From Anolis sagrei (lineage: Eukaryota > Chordata > Lepidosauria > Squamata > Anolidae): DNA of 64,000 nt. Under the pieces are notes generated by a model. The model did not search any database. It had not been told where the DNA came from and worked only from the letters and a program-made list of their open reading frames with translations. Of the stretch, positions 1-11,700 are shown one piece after another; within the stretch, counting starts at the first letter, position 1, and each line of letters starts with the position of its first letter. The stretch covers positions 145,892,866 to 145,956,865 of the forward strand of contig NC_090023.1 of the NCBI RefSeq assembly GCF_037176765.1. The letters are read 5' to 3'. Both the position numbers and the translations under genes were made by a program.

Positions 1-88
1 GTTGTTGTATTTGGGCATTGAATGTTTACCTTTTATGTTTGGAATCCGCCCTTAGTCCCTTTGGGGAGATAGAGCGGAATATAAATAA

Positions 89-137
<49 letters not shown>
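1..137 (+). repeat. SINE/LINE 3' tail with (ATT)n
   Basis: The stretch ends with the LINE-type tail seen many times in this window (CCGCCCTTAGTCCCTTTGGG, then AATATAAATAAA) followed by about 13 ATT units. It is the 3' end of an L2-mobilised SINE or of an L2-like LINE that starts outside the window. The open frame across it is leucine-rich translation of the microsatellite. Confidence 0.7.
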
Positions 138-138
<1 letters not shown>

Positions 139-390
139 AAACACAGCAAGATGAGTCCACAGCAGACATTCTGCTGGCTGCTGTATTGGATCACATGTTG
201 GACACTTCCCAAGTATCTAGGACTGTGTGATGTATCGGCGAATAATGCGTGCACATCCCAGTAAGGTGGCCTTCTGCAGCTAGCAGATGGTAATTTTGTC
301 AGCACTGATTTAAGTACAGGCCAAGGTCTTTAGGCACTGCCCCCAGTGTGCCGATCACCACTGGGACCACCTTGACTGGCTTGTGCCAGT
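138..390 (-). repeat. LINE ORF C-terminal relic
   Basis: The - strand reads WHKPVKVVPVVIGTLGAVPK followed by DLG, a C-terminal motif found in many non-LTR retrotransposon polyproteins (W..KVKVVPVVIGALG). The clade was not determined. It is an old fragment in a VWA8 intron, followed by a (GTT)n run at about 391-425. Confidence 0.6.
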
Positions 391-392
391 CT

Positions 393-425
<33 letters not shown>

Positions 426-1460
426 TTATTCCCAAATGTTGAGTAGGATGCTTGCCTCCTAGTTTATAGGTCAAGCAGCTACCCATTTCAAAAGCCTCTA
501 GGTAGGAACAGGCAAGTTATTCTGGGAGGAACAGGTTCTCCTGTGTGGCATGACACTTTATCCTCCTGTGTTAATAGCTAGTCTTCCTTTTGGATAATTC
601 ACAGTTGCAGGGAAGCAACTAGACCAATGCCTCATCTCTCTAATGTCAGGTTTACACTATGAGAATACAAGTAATAAATTATGGGATGAGCTAAAGTGAC
701 CTGGTTTCAAAACAAGGCTGAGTCCACCATGAGTGTGCCTAGGTATTTTTGATCCAATCATTTTTGTGTATTTAGTTTACTTGGTCATGGCAGCTCTCTA
801 TGATTTGGACAGCGTCACAGTAATTTCTACTAAACTACTTAATAATTCAGTAGTGAGGAGAGCAAACCAAAATGTGGGCTCCAATACTTTTAACTAGCAT
901 TGTATAATCCCCATTTCCACTTCCCTAAACTTCATGAAAAGAGAAACATGGCTGTGATAATAACCCAGAACCAAATAGAGCAGAAAGATTTAAAATACTT
1001 AGATACAAAGAGGTAATTATATTTTACCACTTGCAGCATCTGGGTTTATAGGAGATGTTGGTTTATGCCAGGTCCCTGATCTGTCAGCATTGGCAAGTGC
1101 TGTCATTCAACAAGTAAGCATTTCCTTGCTAACATTTATCTGTGGTTCATTGTGTGTCACTTGACACACGTTGGGTTAGAAAGAAGAAAGAGCCTTAAAG
1201 AATGCACAGGGATTCAAGATAAGCTTCAAATTGTGAACAGTGGATGAGATCCCTTTCTTAAAATCGAAACTTTTCATATTTTGTAGTCATCACAATATAT
1301 TCTTATTTTGGTTCGTAACTGAATAAAGTTTCTATTTTAAAGGCTTCAACTGCACTGCTTGAAGAAATAATAATATTATGATTTAATCATTTTGTAATTG
1401 CCATTTGAATCTTGGGCATAGTTAAAGCTTTAAAAACCTATTTTTTATTACATGGAGAGG
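426..1460. other. VWA8 intron, nothing recognised
   Basis: AT-rich intron sequence without an identifiable gene or repeat. Short open frames only. Confidence 0.5.
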
Positions 1461-1574
1461 TAAAATGTAGGACTTGCATTCAAAATTTCAGAGAGGGGAT
1501 GGTGTCTTGGAACGAAGGAAGGAGGACTTAGTTTGCATGATTATGTCCACCACCACCACCACCATCACCATCAT

Positions 1575-1900
1575 CATAGGCTTTCACTCACAGCTGAGTA
1601 TGATTGCCTTCCAAGTGTAGAGTCTTGGTGGTGGGTCTGTAGGTAATTGTAGAGACCTATTCTGGATCTGCATGTTCTTTCATAGGAAGGACATTGATTT
1701 CCAGATGGAAGGCGGTTTTGACAAGAGTTGGCTTAATGTGCTTTCCTCCTTACATGTTTCCATCATCACTTTCCATTCATGCCTATTTGAATTCCACAGC
1801 ACTGTTGGTCACAGCTTACCTCCTGTTAGAATGCTAGAGGACCAGGGCTCCCCGGTTTTAAGGTTAGCTTTAAGCCATCATGATGATCTAATTATCTGAT
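1575..1900 (-). repeat. LINE fragment, zinc-finger C-terminal family (-)
   Basis: It is similar to the - strand LINE at 50046-50883: the same run from the C-terminal zinc finger (the part near 'GACATTGATTTCCAGATGG') to the region before it. It interrupts copy A of the duplication after the (CCA)n run at about 1548-1575. It is decayed. Confidence 0.6.
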
Positions 1901-2918
1901 GTCCACCATCACGATGATCTGACAGCATCACAGTGTGCCTGCTTCCCCCTGACTTTCTTTTGCTCTGGAGCTGACAGACTGCTTTGCCACCTTATCAGTG
2001 AAGGAAGTACATCCGCCTTCCGTTAGATGAACAAAAGGTTCTCATAAGTTCAAGGGGAAAGTTTAGCATAGTCTATTTCCTGAGGCTCTGATGTCTTCCT
2101 GGGGATTGTGCGACAAAACCATTCGATGAAGAAAACAGACATTCTCTGCCGCTTATAACACAGAAAGAACGAAGGGTTTATTCAGACATAGGAACTTAGC
2201 AGCCTGCTTATTTACATACATATGGATGTGAAGGTATGGGATCCACTGGCTTCATTGGTCCAGACCAAGTTCGGAGATGACAAATCAGTGTCTGGTTCCA
2301 TCACTTTAGATGATAGATGAGAGGCTCGCCATTTTTATGCTACTCCAAAAAGAAAACTCTTAGTTCATAGGAAACTTTGTGATAGAAAGAAACAGTCTAT
2401 CTAGCCTATCGTGGTTATATATATGTGTGTGTTATATATGTGTGTGTTTGTTTTTGTTAAACATGATTATCGTTCGTCTTCTGAAAACCCCCAAGGGTAT
2501 AAATGAGGTTACCATATTTTATAATACGCTTTGAATATGTTTCCTTGTGTGTGTGCTGCTAAGTCAAGACAAAATGGTTTAGTTTTGCTTCTCTATCTAA
2601 ATAAAGACAGAGTAGATCCAAAATAAAGGAAAAGAGGAAGGAACTAAGTAGAATCAGTTGTGGCATACTTTAAAAGAATGATGCTGCACTGAATGCCTTG
2701 AGGCTGCTTAGCTGCCGGTACAGTGGCTAAGAGTTACAAATCAGGAAGCCATCCCCAGTTTGAATACTGGGTCTGCAGTGTACTTTCTAAGCTTTTCCCT
2801 ATCTCCCTTATCTTTCATTTTCCCTCAGTCTGTAGTACTAGTGGATTGGGTTATGGTCATTGTAAATGGATAGTGCATATAAAGTCTATTTTGAACTCCT
2901 GAAATGCATTATGATACT

Positions 2919-3244
2919 GGGTTTTTGTAGGTTTTTTCGGGCTATATGGCCATGTTCTAGAGGCATTCTCTCCTGATGTTTCACCTGCATCTATGGCCAC
3001 ACCAAACAACAGCCAGGCCATCAAATGCTAATCAAGGTGGTCAGTTGAAACATTCACACCTAGCTCCAGCAGACAAGAGTCCTTTGTCCCACCCTAGTCA
3101 TTACACAGATATATAAACTCTTTTTCCTAGTTCCAACAGACCTCACTACCTCTGAGGATGCTTGCCATAGATGCAGGCGAAACATCAGGAGAGAATGCCT
3201 CTAGAACATGGCCATATAGCCCGAAGAAACCTACAACAACCCTA
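2919..3244. mobile_element. Penelope-like element ends, inverted pair
   Basis: Two about 95-base arms face each other: 2919-3010 and 3150-3244. Each carries GGCCATGTTCTAGAGGCATT or its complement and ends in GTTGTAGGTTTTTT. The same arm lies at the 3' end of copies with GIY-YIG coding sequence at 12.6-13.7 and 50.96-51.66 kb, which ties it to the Penelope-like family. Only the terminal part is present. Confidence 0.6.
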
Positions 3245-3969
3245 TAATCTCATCAGTGACTGGAAGTTGCCATGAATTTGGAGTGTCATATTATAGGACT
3301 TCCCCACATAAAGTACACCTCACACTGTCAGGAATGTGTTTGATTGTGAGTTATGGTCCTAGTTAAACATTTAACAACAATTTGCTTCCTACAGTTTCCC
3401 TGTTCTCTGACATGCCTCTATGATCTGTCAGTAAAAACAGCAAAAAAGACTAATTAACTACATGCTCACTGGAGCTGAAATGGCACTGACTTTTGTTGTT
3501 TTCTTTCTTTTGTCTACCAATGAGCTCTAAATCACCAGCATTTCAAAGAAGAGCAGTCTCAATAAATGTGTACATTTGCTTCCACAGGCCCAGCTAAATA
3601 AGTCAGTTCTCTGGCTTTGCATAGAATGAGCTGAATCAATGAGAAACTTCTCTTTTAGAGCAGAGATTTTCCAGACTCTTGAAATAGCATGGATTGTTAT
3701 CAGAAAGAACCTGGACAGAGACCTTTTTTTAAAAAAAATAAAAGCTAGCTTTTCATGGTACACATTTAAATCTATATGTGTATGAAGATCAGAATGATGG
3801 TGAAGAGTGTACTGTATGTTGAAAGATGTCCCAGGTGACGTCTTGATTTCAGACATGTGTGCCAAACCTGATAGTTTCAAGAAATGTCACCAGTAGAAAG
3901 GGTGAAGGGCGGAGGAGGGGGAATCATCCAGATGATTGTGTTTATTATCTTCCTTTTTTTTCTCTACAG

Positions 3970-4095
3970 GCCAAAGGAAAGGAGAGGCAATGGCTAAAGA
4001 ATCAGGCACTTGGAGAACTGGATGATGCGAAGATAATTGACAGCCTAACTGGTGAAAAAGCTGTCTATAAGCGACGAGGAGAACTTGATCCACAA
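3970..4095 (+). CDS. VWA8: VWA8 exon (linker before the VWA domain)
   Basis: This exon has 42 whole codons, phase 0 at both ends. It reads [20 protein letters not shown] at the start and ends [10 protein letters not shown], the conserved charged linker just before the VWA domain. The acceptor is a pyrimidine tract ending CTCTACAG and the donor is GTAAGT. It sits inside copy A of a local duplication (1.46-6.17 kb); I found no trace of it in copy B. Confidence 0.95.
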
Positions 4096-7000
4096 GTAAG
4101 TTAACTGGGACAAAATCATGATTCATTGGGGCATTGGCTCTCTTCATGTTTGGTTTTTCATTTTACTGAATACGTTGGTGTTACAGATAAAATTTCCACC
4201 TATCGCTTATTTTATTGTTCCATATTCCAGAGCATAACAGGTTGTCCCGCAAACAAGTTTCTCATCTCAATGTCTTTAATATCTCAGGAAGATGCTAAAA
4301 GTGAATAACTGGCTTTGTAAATGGCATAGATAGAAGAACTTCTGGGACTATAGTCTTTACTTCTTAGACAGAGGACTACTGACTACAGACGAGCTGCATC
4401 TCACAAAGATGAGAGAGAATGTCTTTGGTAATATCATGGCAAGTCTGATCATGAAGGTTTTAAACTAAATATGGTTGGAGATAAAAGCTCAATCATCAGC
4501 CCAAAGTCAAGGATGTGTACTCTATAGGAAAAGCTGAGGGAGACAATAGGATCTAAACAAAGTTCATAGCAACTGTATACGTCTATGACTTCCTGGCTTC
4601 TGTGCTGAAAACACAAGTCCCAGCCAACACATCTATCTGAGTCAGGTCACATGGAGCTTCTATCAGTGAAACCGTGGTGGTTTGATCTGGAGACTCACCA
4701 TGAGAAGATCTAGGGTGATGTAAGGCTCCCATTGTTTGTTATGGCCTTGATGCCTGTACATTATCATTCTGACTTTATTTTCATTGTCCCCATATGTTCA
4801 CTCTTTTCTGTGTTGCAGTTGTATGATAGGGTAGTTGTAGGTTTTTTGAGCTACATGTTCTAGAGGCATTCTCTCTTGACATTTCGCCTGCATCTATGGT
4901 AGGCATCCTCAGAGTTTGTGAGGTCCTCTGAGGATGCTTGCCATAGATGCAGGTGAAACGTCAGGAAAGAATGCTCCTAGAACATGGCCATATAGCCCGA
5001 AAAACCTACAACAACCCAGTGATTCCAGCCATGAAAGCCTTCATCAATATAGTTGTATGATAGATAGCACCATTGCTAATATGTGCCAGATATTCCACTA
5101 TCACAGTGGTTCTCAACCTGGGGTCCCCAGATGTTTCTGGCCTACAACTCCCAGAAATCCCAGCCAGTTTGCAAGCTGTTAGGATTTCTGGGAGTTGAAG
5201 GCCAAAAACATCTAGGGACCCCAGGTTGAGAACCACTGCAACTATCACCTTGAATTTTGTCCTCACTCTTTGGCAAGAGTTTAAATGAAAACCTGTGTGT
5301 GACAAGTTCAGTCCTTTCTGTATGTGCAGAGAGACTCCAGTTCTTTGTCATCCTATTACCATTATCTACAATCCATTTAACCCCAGAGTGCTTCTTATAA
5401 GCTTAGCATTCCCAGATAAACTCCCACCCTCTTGCTGTGTCTGTTCCCAGTCCTCTGGGTTGAAAAAAAATCTGAAACAATGGAGGTAATTCACACTGAA
5501 TTGTGAAAATGCCGTCTCCTGCACAGGGAAGAGGAGAGAATTCAAAACAAAACACTCAAGTTTTGATTGAATGAAAGATTAAAATGAGAAGCCAGTTCAA
5601 TAATATAGGCGTTTCAAGTATTTTTATCTGTTTGTCAAACACCCTATAAGTAGCTTGGAATTCACATTCAAACTCATCATGTTTTATGTATCATAAAACA
5701 CCTTTCCAGATCCAGGAAGCGTGCCAGAAAGTGTTAAAACAGATGTTTCCTTTTTAAATGACCCACTTTATAGTCTGAGTGTGGCTTTGCCCAGAATCCC
5801 AGTTCAAACATTTTAACAGCCATAATCTTCACGGGGAAACTTTATAACTCAGAGCTGACGTATGCTTCTAATGAACGTCAAAGAATACTCCTTATTGCTT
5901 TTGGAATAAGTTGCCAATCCAAGATCCCTTTTATTAAAATCAGCAGCCATCTACCTGTATCTCCTTTTACCACATGTGGTAAGTTTCTTGGATTTTGTTT
6001 CAAACACGTGGAATGTAAACACAGGAGTCTCTTTAGAGAAATCTATTGCACTACTAGGATCAATAACATTTGAAGAGGATATTACTTTTATGAGAACCAA
6101 GTCCAATCCACAAAACAGTGAGCTAATGCTGGGCTTCCACAGAGCAATGTTAAAACAAAGGATCGGATAGGATCCCCTTGTTGGCAGTTTGCTACAATTT
6201 TAAAATGTTGTTTGGGGAACACTTTTGCAGCGTAACTAATTTCTGATCAGTCTACTCATTTATCCATGCCAGCTGTGGATTATGCTTTTGGGAAATATGT
6301 GGTTTCATCCCTTGCGTTAAAATCTTGTAACCTCTTGTTCTTGAAGAAAAGTTGACTTTTTATGTTGTAGTTTCACAGCTACAACATTGTTGCAAATTTG
6401 GGGCTTTGGCGGGTTCTCTGTTGTGGGTATATCTACAGTGGTTTTGAGGGACAGTCAGTGCAACACCTTCCTCCCAACTCTGATTTATGCTTGAGTTCTT
6501 TGCAGTAAAACTTTTTTGCAGTACCTGTGAATCCTCTTTGGAATTAAGTGTTCACTTTCATGACCGCAGTGATGCAATGGGTTAAACCAGTGTATCTCAA
6601 CCTGGGGGGTCAGAAACCCTGGGGGGGGGTCATGAGGGGGTTATAGAGGGGTTGCCCAAAACCATCAGAAAACATATATTTGGCAGAGAAGGCTGAAGAT
6701 CGCTCCACCCTGTCCTTCTCTTTTTGGAAACAAACGGCGAATCCTCCCACCAAAAGCCCTCCTCCACTGAGATTGGCCAGCCTCTCAGGCAGCTCCTCAG
6801 CCAAGGGGAGGGCTGTTTCTGAGACTCCAAGTAGGGAGGGAGAGCAAGCGTACTCAGCACATGGCAGCATGTTATGCATGTGCGGTCGAGGGAAAGTCAT
6901 TGAGGCTGGAGGGAGGCACATGCCAGCAAGTGCCTTCAAGGCATGGGGGTTCTGTGTGGGAAAATTGGCCCAATTCTATCATTGGTGGGGTTCAGAATTC

Positions 7001-8017
7001 TCTTTGATTGTAGGTAAACTATAAATCCCAGTAACTACAACTCCCAAATGTCAAGGTCTATTTCCCCCAAACTCCATCAGTGCTCACATTTGGGCATATT
7101 GAGTATTTGTTCTAAGTTTGGTCCAGATCCATCATTGTCTGAGTCCACAGTGCTCTCTGGATGTAGGTGAAAAACAACTTCAAAACTCAAGGTCAATGCC
7201 CACCAAACTCTTCCAGTATTTTCTGTTAGTCATGGGAGTTCTGTGTGCCAAGTTTGGTTCAATTCTATCATTGGCAGAGTTCAGAGTGCTCCTTGATTGT
7301 AGGTTAACTATAAATCCCAGCAACTACAACTCCCAAATGACAAAATCAATCCCCCCCAACCCCACCGGTATTAAAATTTGGGTGCATCGGGTATTTGTGC
7401 CAAATTTGGTCCAGTGAATGAAAATACATCTTGTATATCAGATATTTACATTACAATTCATAACAGTAGCAAAATTACAGTTATGAAGTAGCGATGAAAA
7501 TAATTTTATGGTTGGGGGTCACCACAACTAGAGGAACTGTATTAAGGGATCACAGCATTAGGAAGGTTGAGAAAGACTGGTTTAAACCATTGCGCTGCTG
7601 AATCTGTTGACATAAAGATCAGCAGTTCAAATCTGCGAGAAAGGTTGAGCTCTTGTCTGTCAGCCGTATCTTCCCTTCCAACCTAGCATTTTGAAAACAT
7701 GCAAATGTGAGTCAATAAATGGGTACTGCTTCAGCTGGGGGAAAAGCAAAGAGATGCTCCAAGCAATCTTGCTGGCCACATGATCAGGAGGTAACATTGC
7801 AGGCTCCCAGCTAGGAAAACGGAGAAAGAGCACCTCCTAGAGCCAGAAATGAGCACCGCCCCCAAAGCTGGAAATCAAAGGTGAAGTTTTCACCTTTGTC
7901 TGTGTTGTATGTCTTATTGTATGTCTGCAAATAAGACATTGAATGTTTTCCTTTGTCTGCTCTATGATACTGTACTCTGAGACCCTCCAGGGAGAAGGCT
8001 GGAATATAAAATAAAGT

Positions 8018-8060
<43 letters not shown>

Positions 8061-8736
8061 GACTATGATTTCTGGATATTTGTTTCCTTTAAGCTTGGGA
8101 GCCCTCAGCAGAAGCCCAAACGTCTCCGCCTGGTAGTGGATGTTTCTGGCAGCATGTACCGCTTCAATGGGGTGGATGGGAGGCTGGAGCGTTCCATGGA
8201 AGCTGTTTGCATGGTTATGGAGGCCTTCGAAAATTATGAGCAGAAATTTAAGGTAATTAATAAATGGACTCAGAGTGTAATGATTATCAATATATTTTTG
8301 TGCATAGATGATACGTAGTATCGTACTTCAAGACAAAACATCTATTGAAATCTTTCTCTTCATATAACCAAAACATTCCTTAGTCAGAGCGATAAGAAGT
8401 ACTGCAGATCATTGCAAAAAAATAAATCAGTTCTTTATTTTGCCTTTAAAGATTATTTTGCCTTTAAAGTGTTTATGCTATATTTGGGAGGTGTGAAAAC
8501 TTTGAAATGTTAGAGAAAGCATAATGCTGTCTTATCAGGACACACCTGCAGCCTGAACTGATCCTTTCTCCTATGAAGTCCTATGAAGTTCATCCTACTC
8601 GCACTATACACTGATAGCAAGAAAACTGTTATCTATAGGGTTAAAGATGAAATCTAATTTTTGTAACCTAAATTATATGTCAACTCTCCTTTTGTAAAAA
8701 TACTTTAAAATAATAATAATTATAATTATAATTATA

Positions 8737-8779
<43 letters not shown>

Positions 8780-11700
8780 GATACGCAACAAGATTTGTAC
8801 ACAGCAAACAAGATCACCATGCTGGCATCATCATCATCATTAATATTAGTAGTAGTAGTGATATCCTAAGACCCAGGAGTGTAGGGACAGAAATTGTTGG
8901 GTTGGGAAACAAAACGATTACCTGTGATCTTTGCTCCTTCAGTGACAGGAATGATGAGTACTTTTGTGTAATTACACTTACGAATGATGATATTTCTGTT
9001 TTGTTCAAATGCTTGCCATGCAGTATGACATCATTGGACATTCGGGTGATGGCTTCAACATCTCCTTGGTCCAAAGCGACAAAGTTCCGAAAAACAATAA
9101 GCAAAGGCTAGACCTTCTGAAGGTAAACCTTATTGTTTGACAAATGTTTCAATCCAGCACTACAGTTGTGCTGCCTTGTTTGATAGATTGAGAAGCAAAC
9201 AAAAAGAGGAAGGATAGAATTGTCACAAAGCAGAAATTCAGGCCTTTTGGAACTGAGAACTTTAGTCCTATATTTGTTTCCATTGAATGTCTTCTTGTAT
9301 TAGTCTCTTTTAATGTATGGATTTTACTCTGTGCAGATATTCAATTAGTATAGCAGATTTTGGCCCCCTGGTGGCACAGCAGGTTAAATCGCTGAGCTGC
9401 TGAATTTGCTGGCCAAAAAGTTGGTGGTTCGAATCAAGGGAATGGGATGAGCTCCTGCTGTTAGCCCCAGTATCTGCTAATCTAGCAGTTTGAAAACATA
9501 CACATGTGAGTACATCAATAGGTACTACCTTGGCAGGAAAGTAACAGTGCTCCATGCAGTCATGCTGGCTGCATGACTTTGGAGGTGTCTACGGACAATG
9601 CTGGCTCTTCAGTTTAGAAATGGAGATGAGCACCAACCCTCAGAGTTGGACTCAACTAGACTTAATGTCAAGGGGAAACTGTTACCTTTACCTTATAGCA
9701 AATTTGGCAAATTGTCTTACCACTGATTCCTAATGTGAGTATGATTATTCTGTCCTTCTATGCACTTTCCTTAGGCGAGGAATATTCAAAGGTGGTTTTG
9801 CCAGTTCCTTCCAGCCTATCAGAAAGATTTAGTGCCTTGGGGCATTTAGGCATAAATCTATATATATAAATTTGTTAGGGGCATCCAACGAGGAAACAAA
9901 ACTCAAAAACCCCCCAATGAAACTTAACCAAAATTCCCATGCCCATAACACAACCCACAAGGTACAAACATATCTACTCAAAATGAAAAACAACACAACA
10001 ACACACTCACAAAACGGCAAAACAACAAAACTCAAAAATCCCCCAACGAAACTTAACCAAAATTCCCATGCGCATAACACAACCCACAAGGTACAAACAT
10101 ATCTACTCAAAATGAAAAACAACACAACAACACACTCACAATACGGCAAAACAACAAAACTCAAAAATCCCCCAACGAAACTTAACCAAAATTCCCATGC
10201 CCATAACACAACCCACAAGGTACAAACATATCTACTCAAAATGAAAAACAACTCACTCCAAGCCCCGTCGCGCTGCTTCCCGCACACACACACACCCCCT
10301 GCCGCACACACACACACAACCCCACACTCCATCACTCCCCCCGCTGCCGCACGCACACACGCAACCCCACGCTCCATCACTCCCCCCGCCGCCGCACGCA
10401 CACACGCAACCCCACTCCCCCGCCGCCGCACACACACACGAAACCCCACGCTCCATCACTCCCCCCGCCGCCGCACACACACACGCAACCCCACGCTCCA
10501 TCACTCCCCCCGCCGCTGCACACACACACGCAACTCCATGCTCCATCACTCCCCCACCCCAATCTTACCTCCTTTTACTTCACGCCACCTCCAAACCCCA
10601 CCCCGCCCCTTCCCGCCCTGTCAAAATCTAGGAAAGACAGGAAGGAAGGAAAGAAGGAAGAAAGAGAAAGGGAGGTAAAGAAAAAGGGGGAAGGAAGGAA
10701 AGTTAGAGAAAGAAGGAAGAAGAAAAGGAAAGAAAAGGAAAGATGGAAGGAAATAAAAGAGAGACAGCAGAAAAGAAAGAAAAAGGGGGAAGGAAGGAAA
10801 GAGATAGAGAAAGAAGAGGAGAAGGAAAGATGGGAGGGAAGGAAGAAAGGAAGGAGGGAAAGAAGGAGAGAAAGAGGGAAGATTGGCCACAGCAACACGT
10901 GGCGGGTAAAGGTTGTTATTTCTATTATTATTATTATTATGCTATTGTTCCTCTGAGACCCTTTTAGGGGGAATGGGAGAGGTGTCAGGTCCCAGAGGCA
11001 ATGTATTGCATTATTGTTATTGTTATGATGGTGGTAAAATAAAAGGAAATAAAAAGTGAAAGAAGGAAGCAAACAGGGAGGGAAGAAAGGCAAAGGAAGA
11101 AAGGGGGAGGGAATGAAGGAAAGAGAGAAGGATGAAACCAAGTAGTGAAAGAAAGAAAGAAAGAGGTAGAGAAGGAAGAAAGGAGAGAAAGGGGGAGGAA
11201 AAGGGGGAAGGAATAGGTAGGGACCTCTCTTTCATAATAGTCCAGATATCTACCTCAACTTTGATAAGTTTTACTATAGGCCACAGCAACGCGTGGCAGG
11301 GCACAGCTAGTATATATATAATTCTCTTACTATGTATACTAAATGTGTCACTATATATACGAAAAGACTGAGATAAAGGGCGACTAAAATGATCAAGTGT
11401 CTGGAGAACAAGCCCTATGAGGAGCGGCTTAAGGAGCTGGGCATGTTTAGCCTGAAGAAGAGAAGGCTGAGAGGAGATATGATAGCCATGTATAAATATG
11501 TGTGAGGAAGCCACAGGGAGGAGGGAGCAAGCTTGTTTTCTGCTTCCCTGGAGACCAGGACGCGGAACAATGGCTTCAAGCTACAAGAGAGGAGATTCCA
11601 TTTGAACATGAGGAAGAACTTCCTGACTGTGAGAGCCGTTCAGCAGTGGAACTCTCTGCCCCGGAGTGTGGTGGAGGCTCCTTCTTTGGAAGCTTTTAAA

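Larger units (their letters stand above)
1463..6170. repeat. Local duplication, copy A
   Basis: Blocks of this segment recur in the same order and orientation at about 19.47-24.13 kb: 1465-1510 with 19468-19515; 1900-2130 with 19550-20320 (split by an insertion); 2225-2400 with 20365-20500; 2440-2625 with 20715-20915; 5325-6055 with 22095-22785; 6040-6160 with 23458-24120 (split). Copy A includes a VWA8 exon (3970-4095) in its unmatched middle part. Each copy has its own later insertions, so the duplication is older than those. Confidence 0.75.
9857..11310 (+). mobile_element. Helitron with tandem-repeat interior
   Basis: It begins TCTATATATATAAAT after an A (9856) and ends with the hairpin region CCACAGCAACGCGTGG, then GCACAGCTAG before a T (11311). 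That is the 5'-TC...CTAG-3' structure and A/T insertion typical of Helitrons. The same 3' end occurs at 55813, 58912 and (inverted) 59055. The interior has no Rep/helicase: it has three 129-base repeats (about 9896-10251), a 45-base minisatellite (about 10290-10555) and purine-rich GGAA sequence (about 10630-11220). A second hairpin-like 3' end lies at about 10886-10905. Confidence 0.8.

Noticed and set aside
3527-3880. 117-codon open frame on the - strand
   Set aside because: It is antisense to the sequence just before a VWA8 exon with no similarity to a known protein.
9362-9460. tRNA gene
   Set aside because: A- and B-box-like motifs are present but belong to a SINE head found many times in the window; no cloverleaf with a sensible acceptor stem is evident.
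10290-10555. CRISPR-like regular array
   Set aside because: The units are directly joined 45-base minisatellite repeats without unique spacers, in a vertebrate genome.
9829-10678. Open frames of 206 and 268 codons on opposite strands
   Set aside because: Both are produced by the 129-base and 45-base tandem repeats, whose lengths are multiples of three. Composition is low-complexity and there is no known domain.
10575-11514. Open frames of 163 and 188 codons rich in Ser/Phe/Leu
   Set aside because: They are translations of the complement of a GGAA-rich tract.
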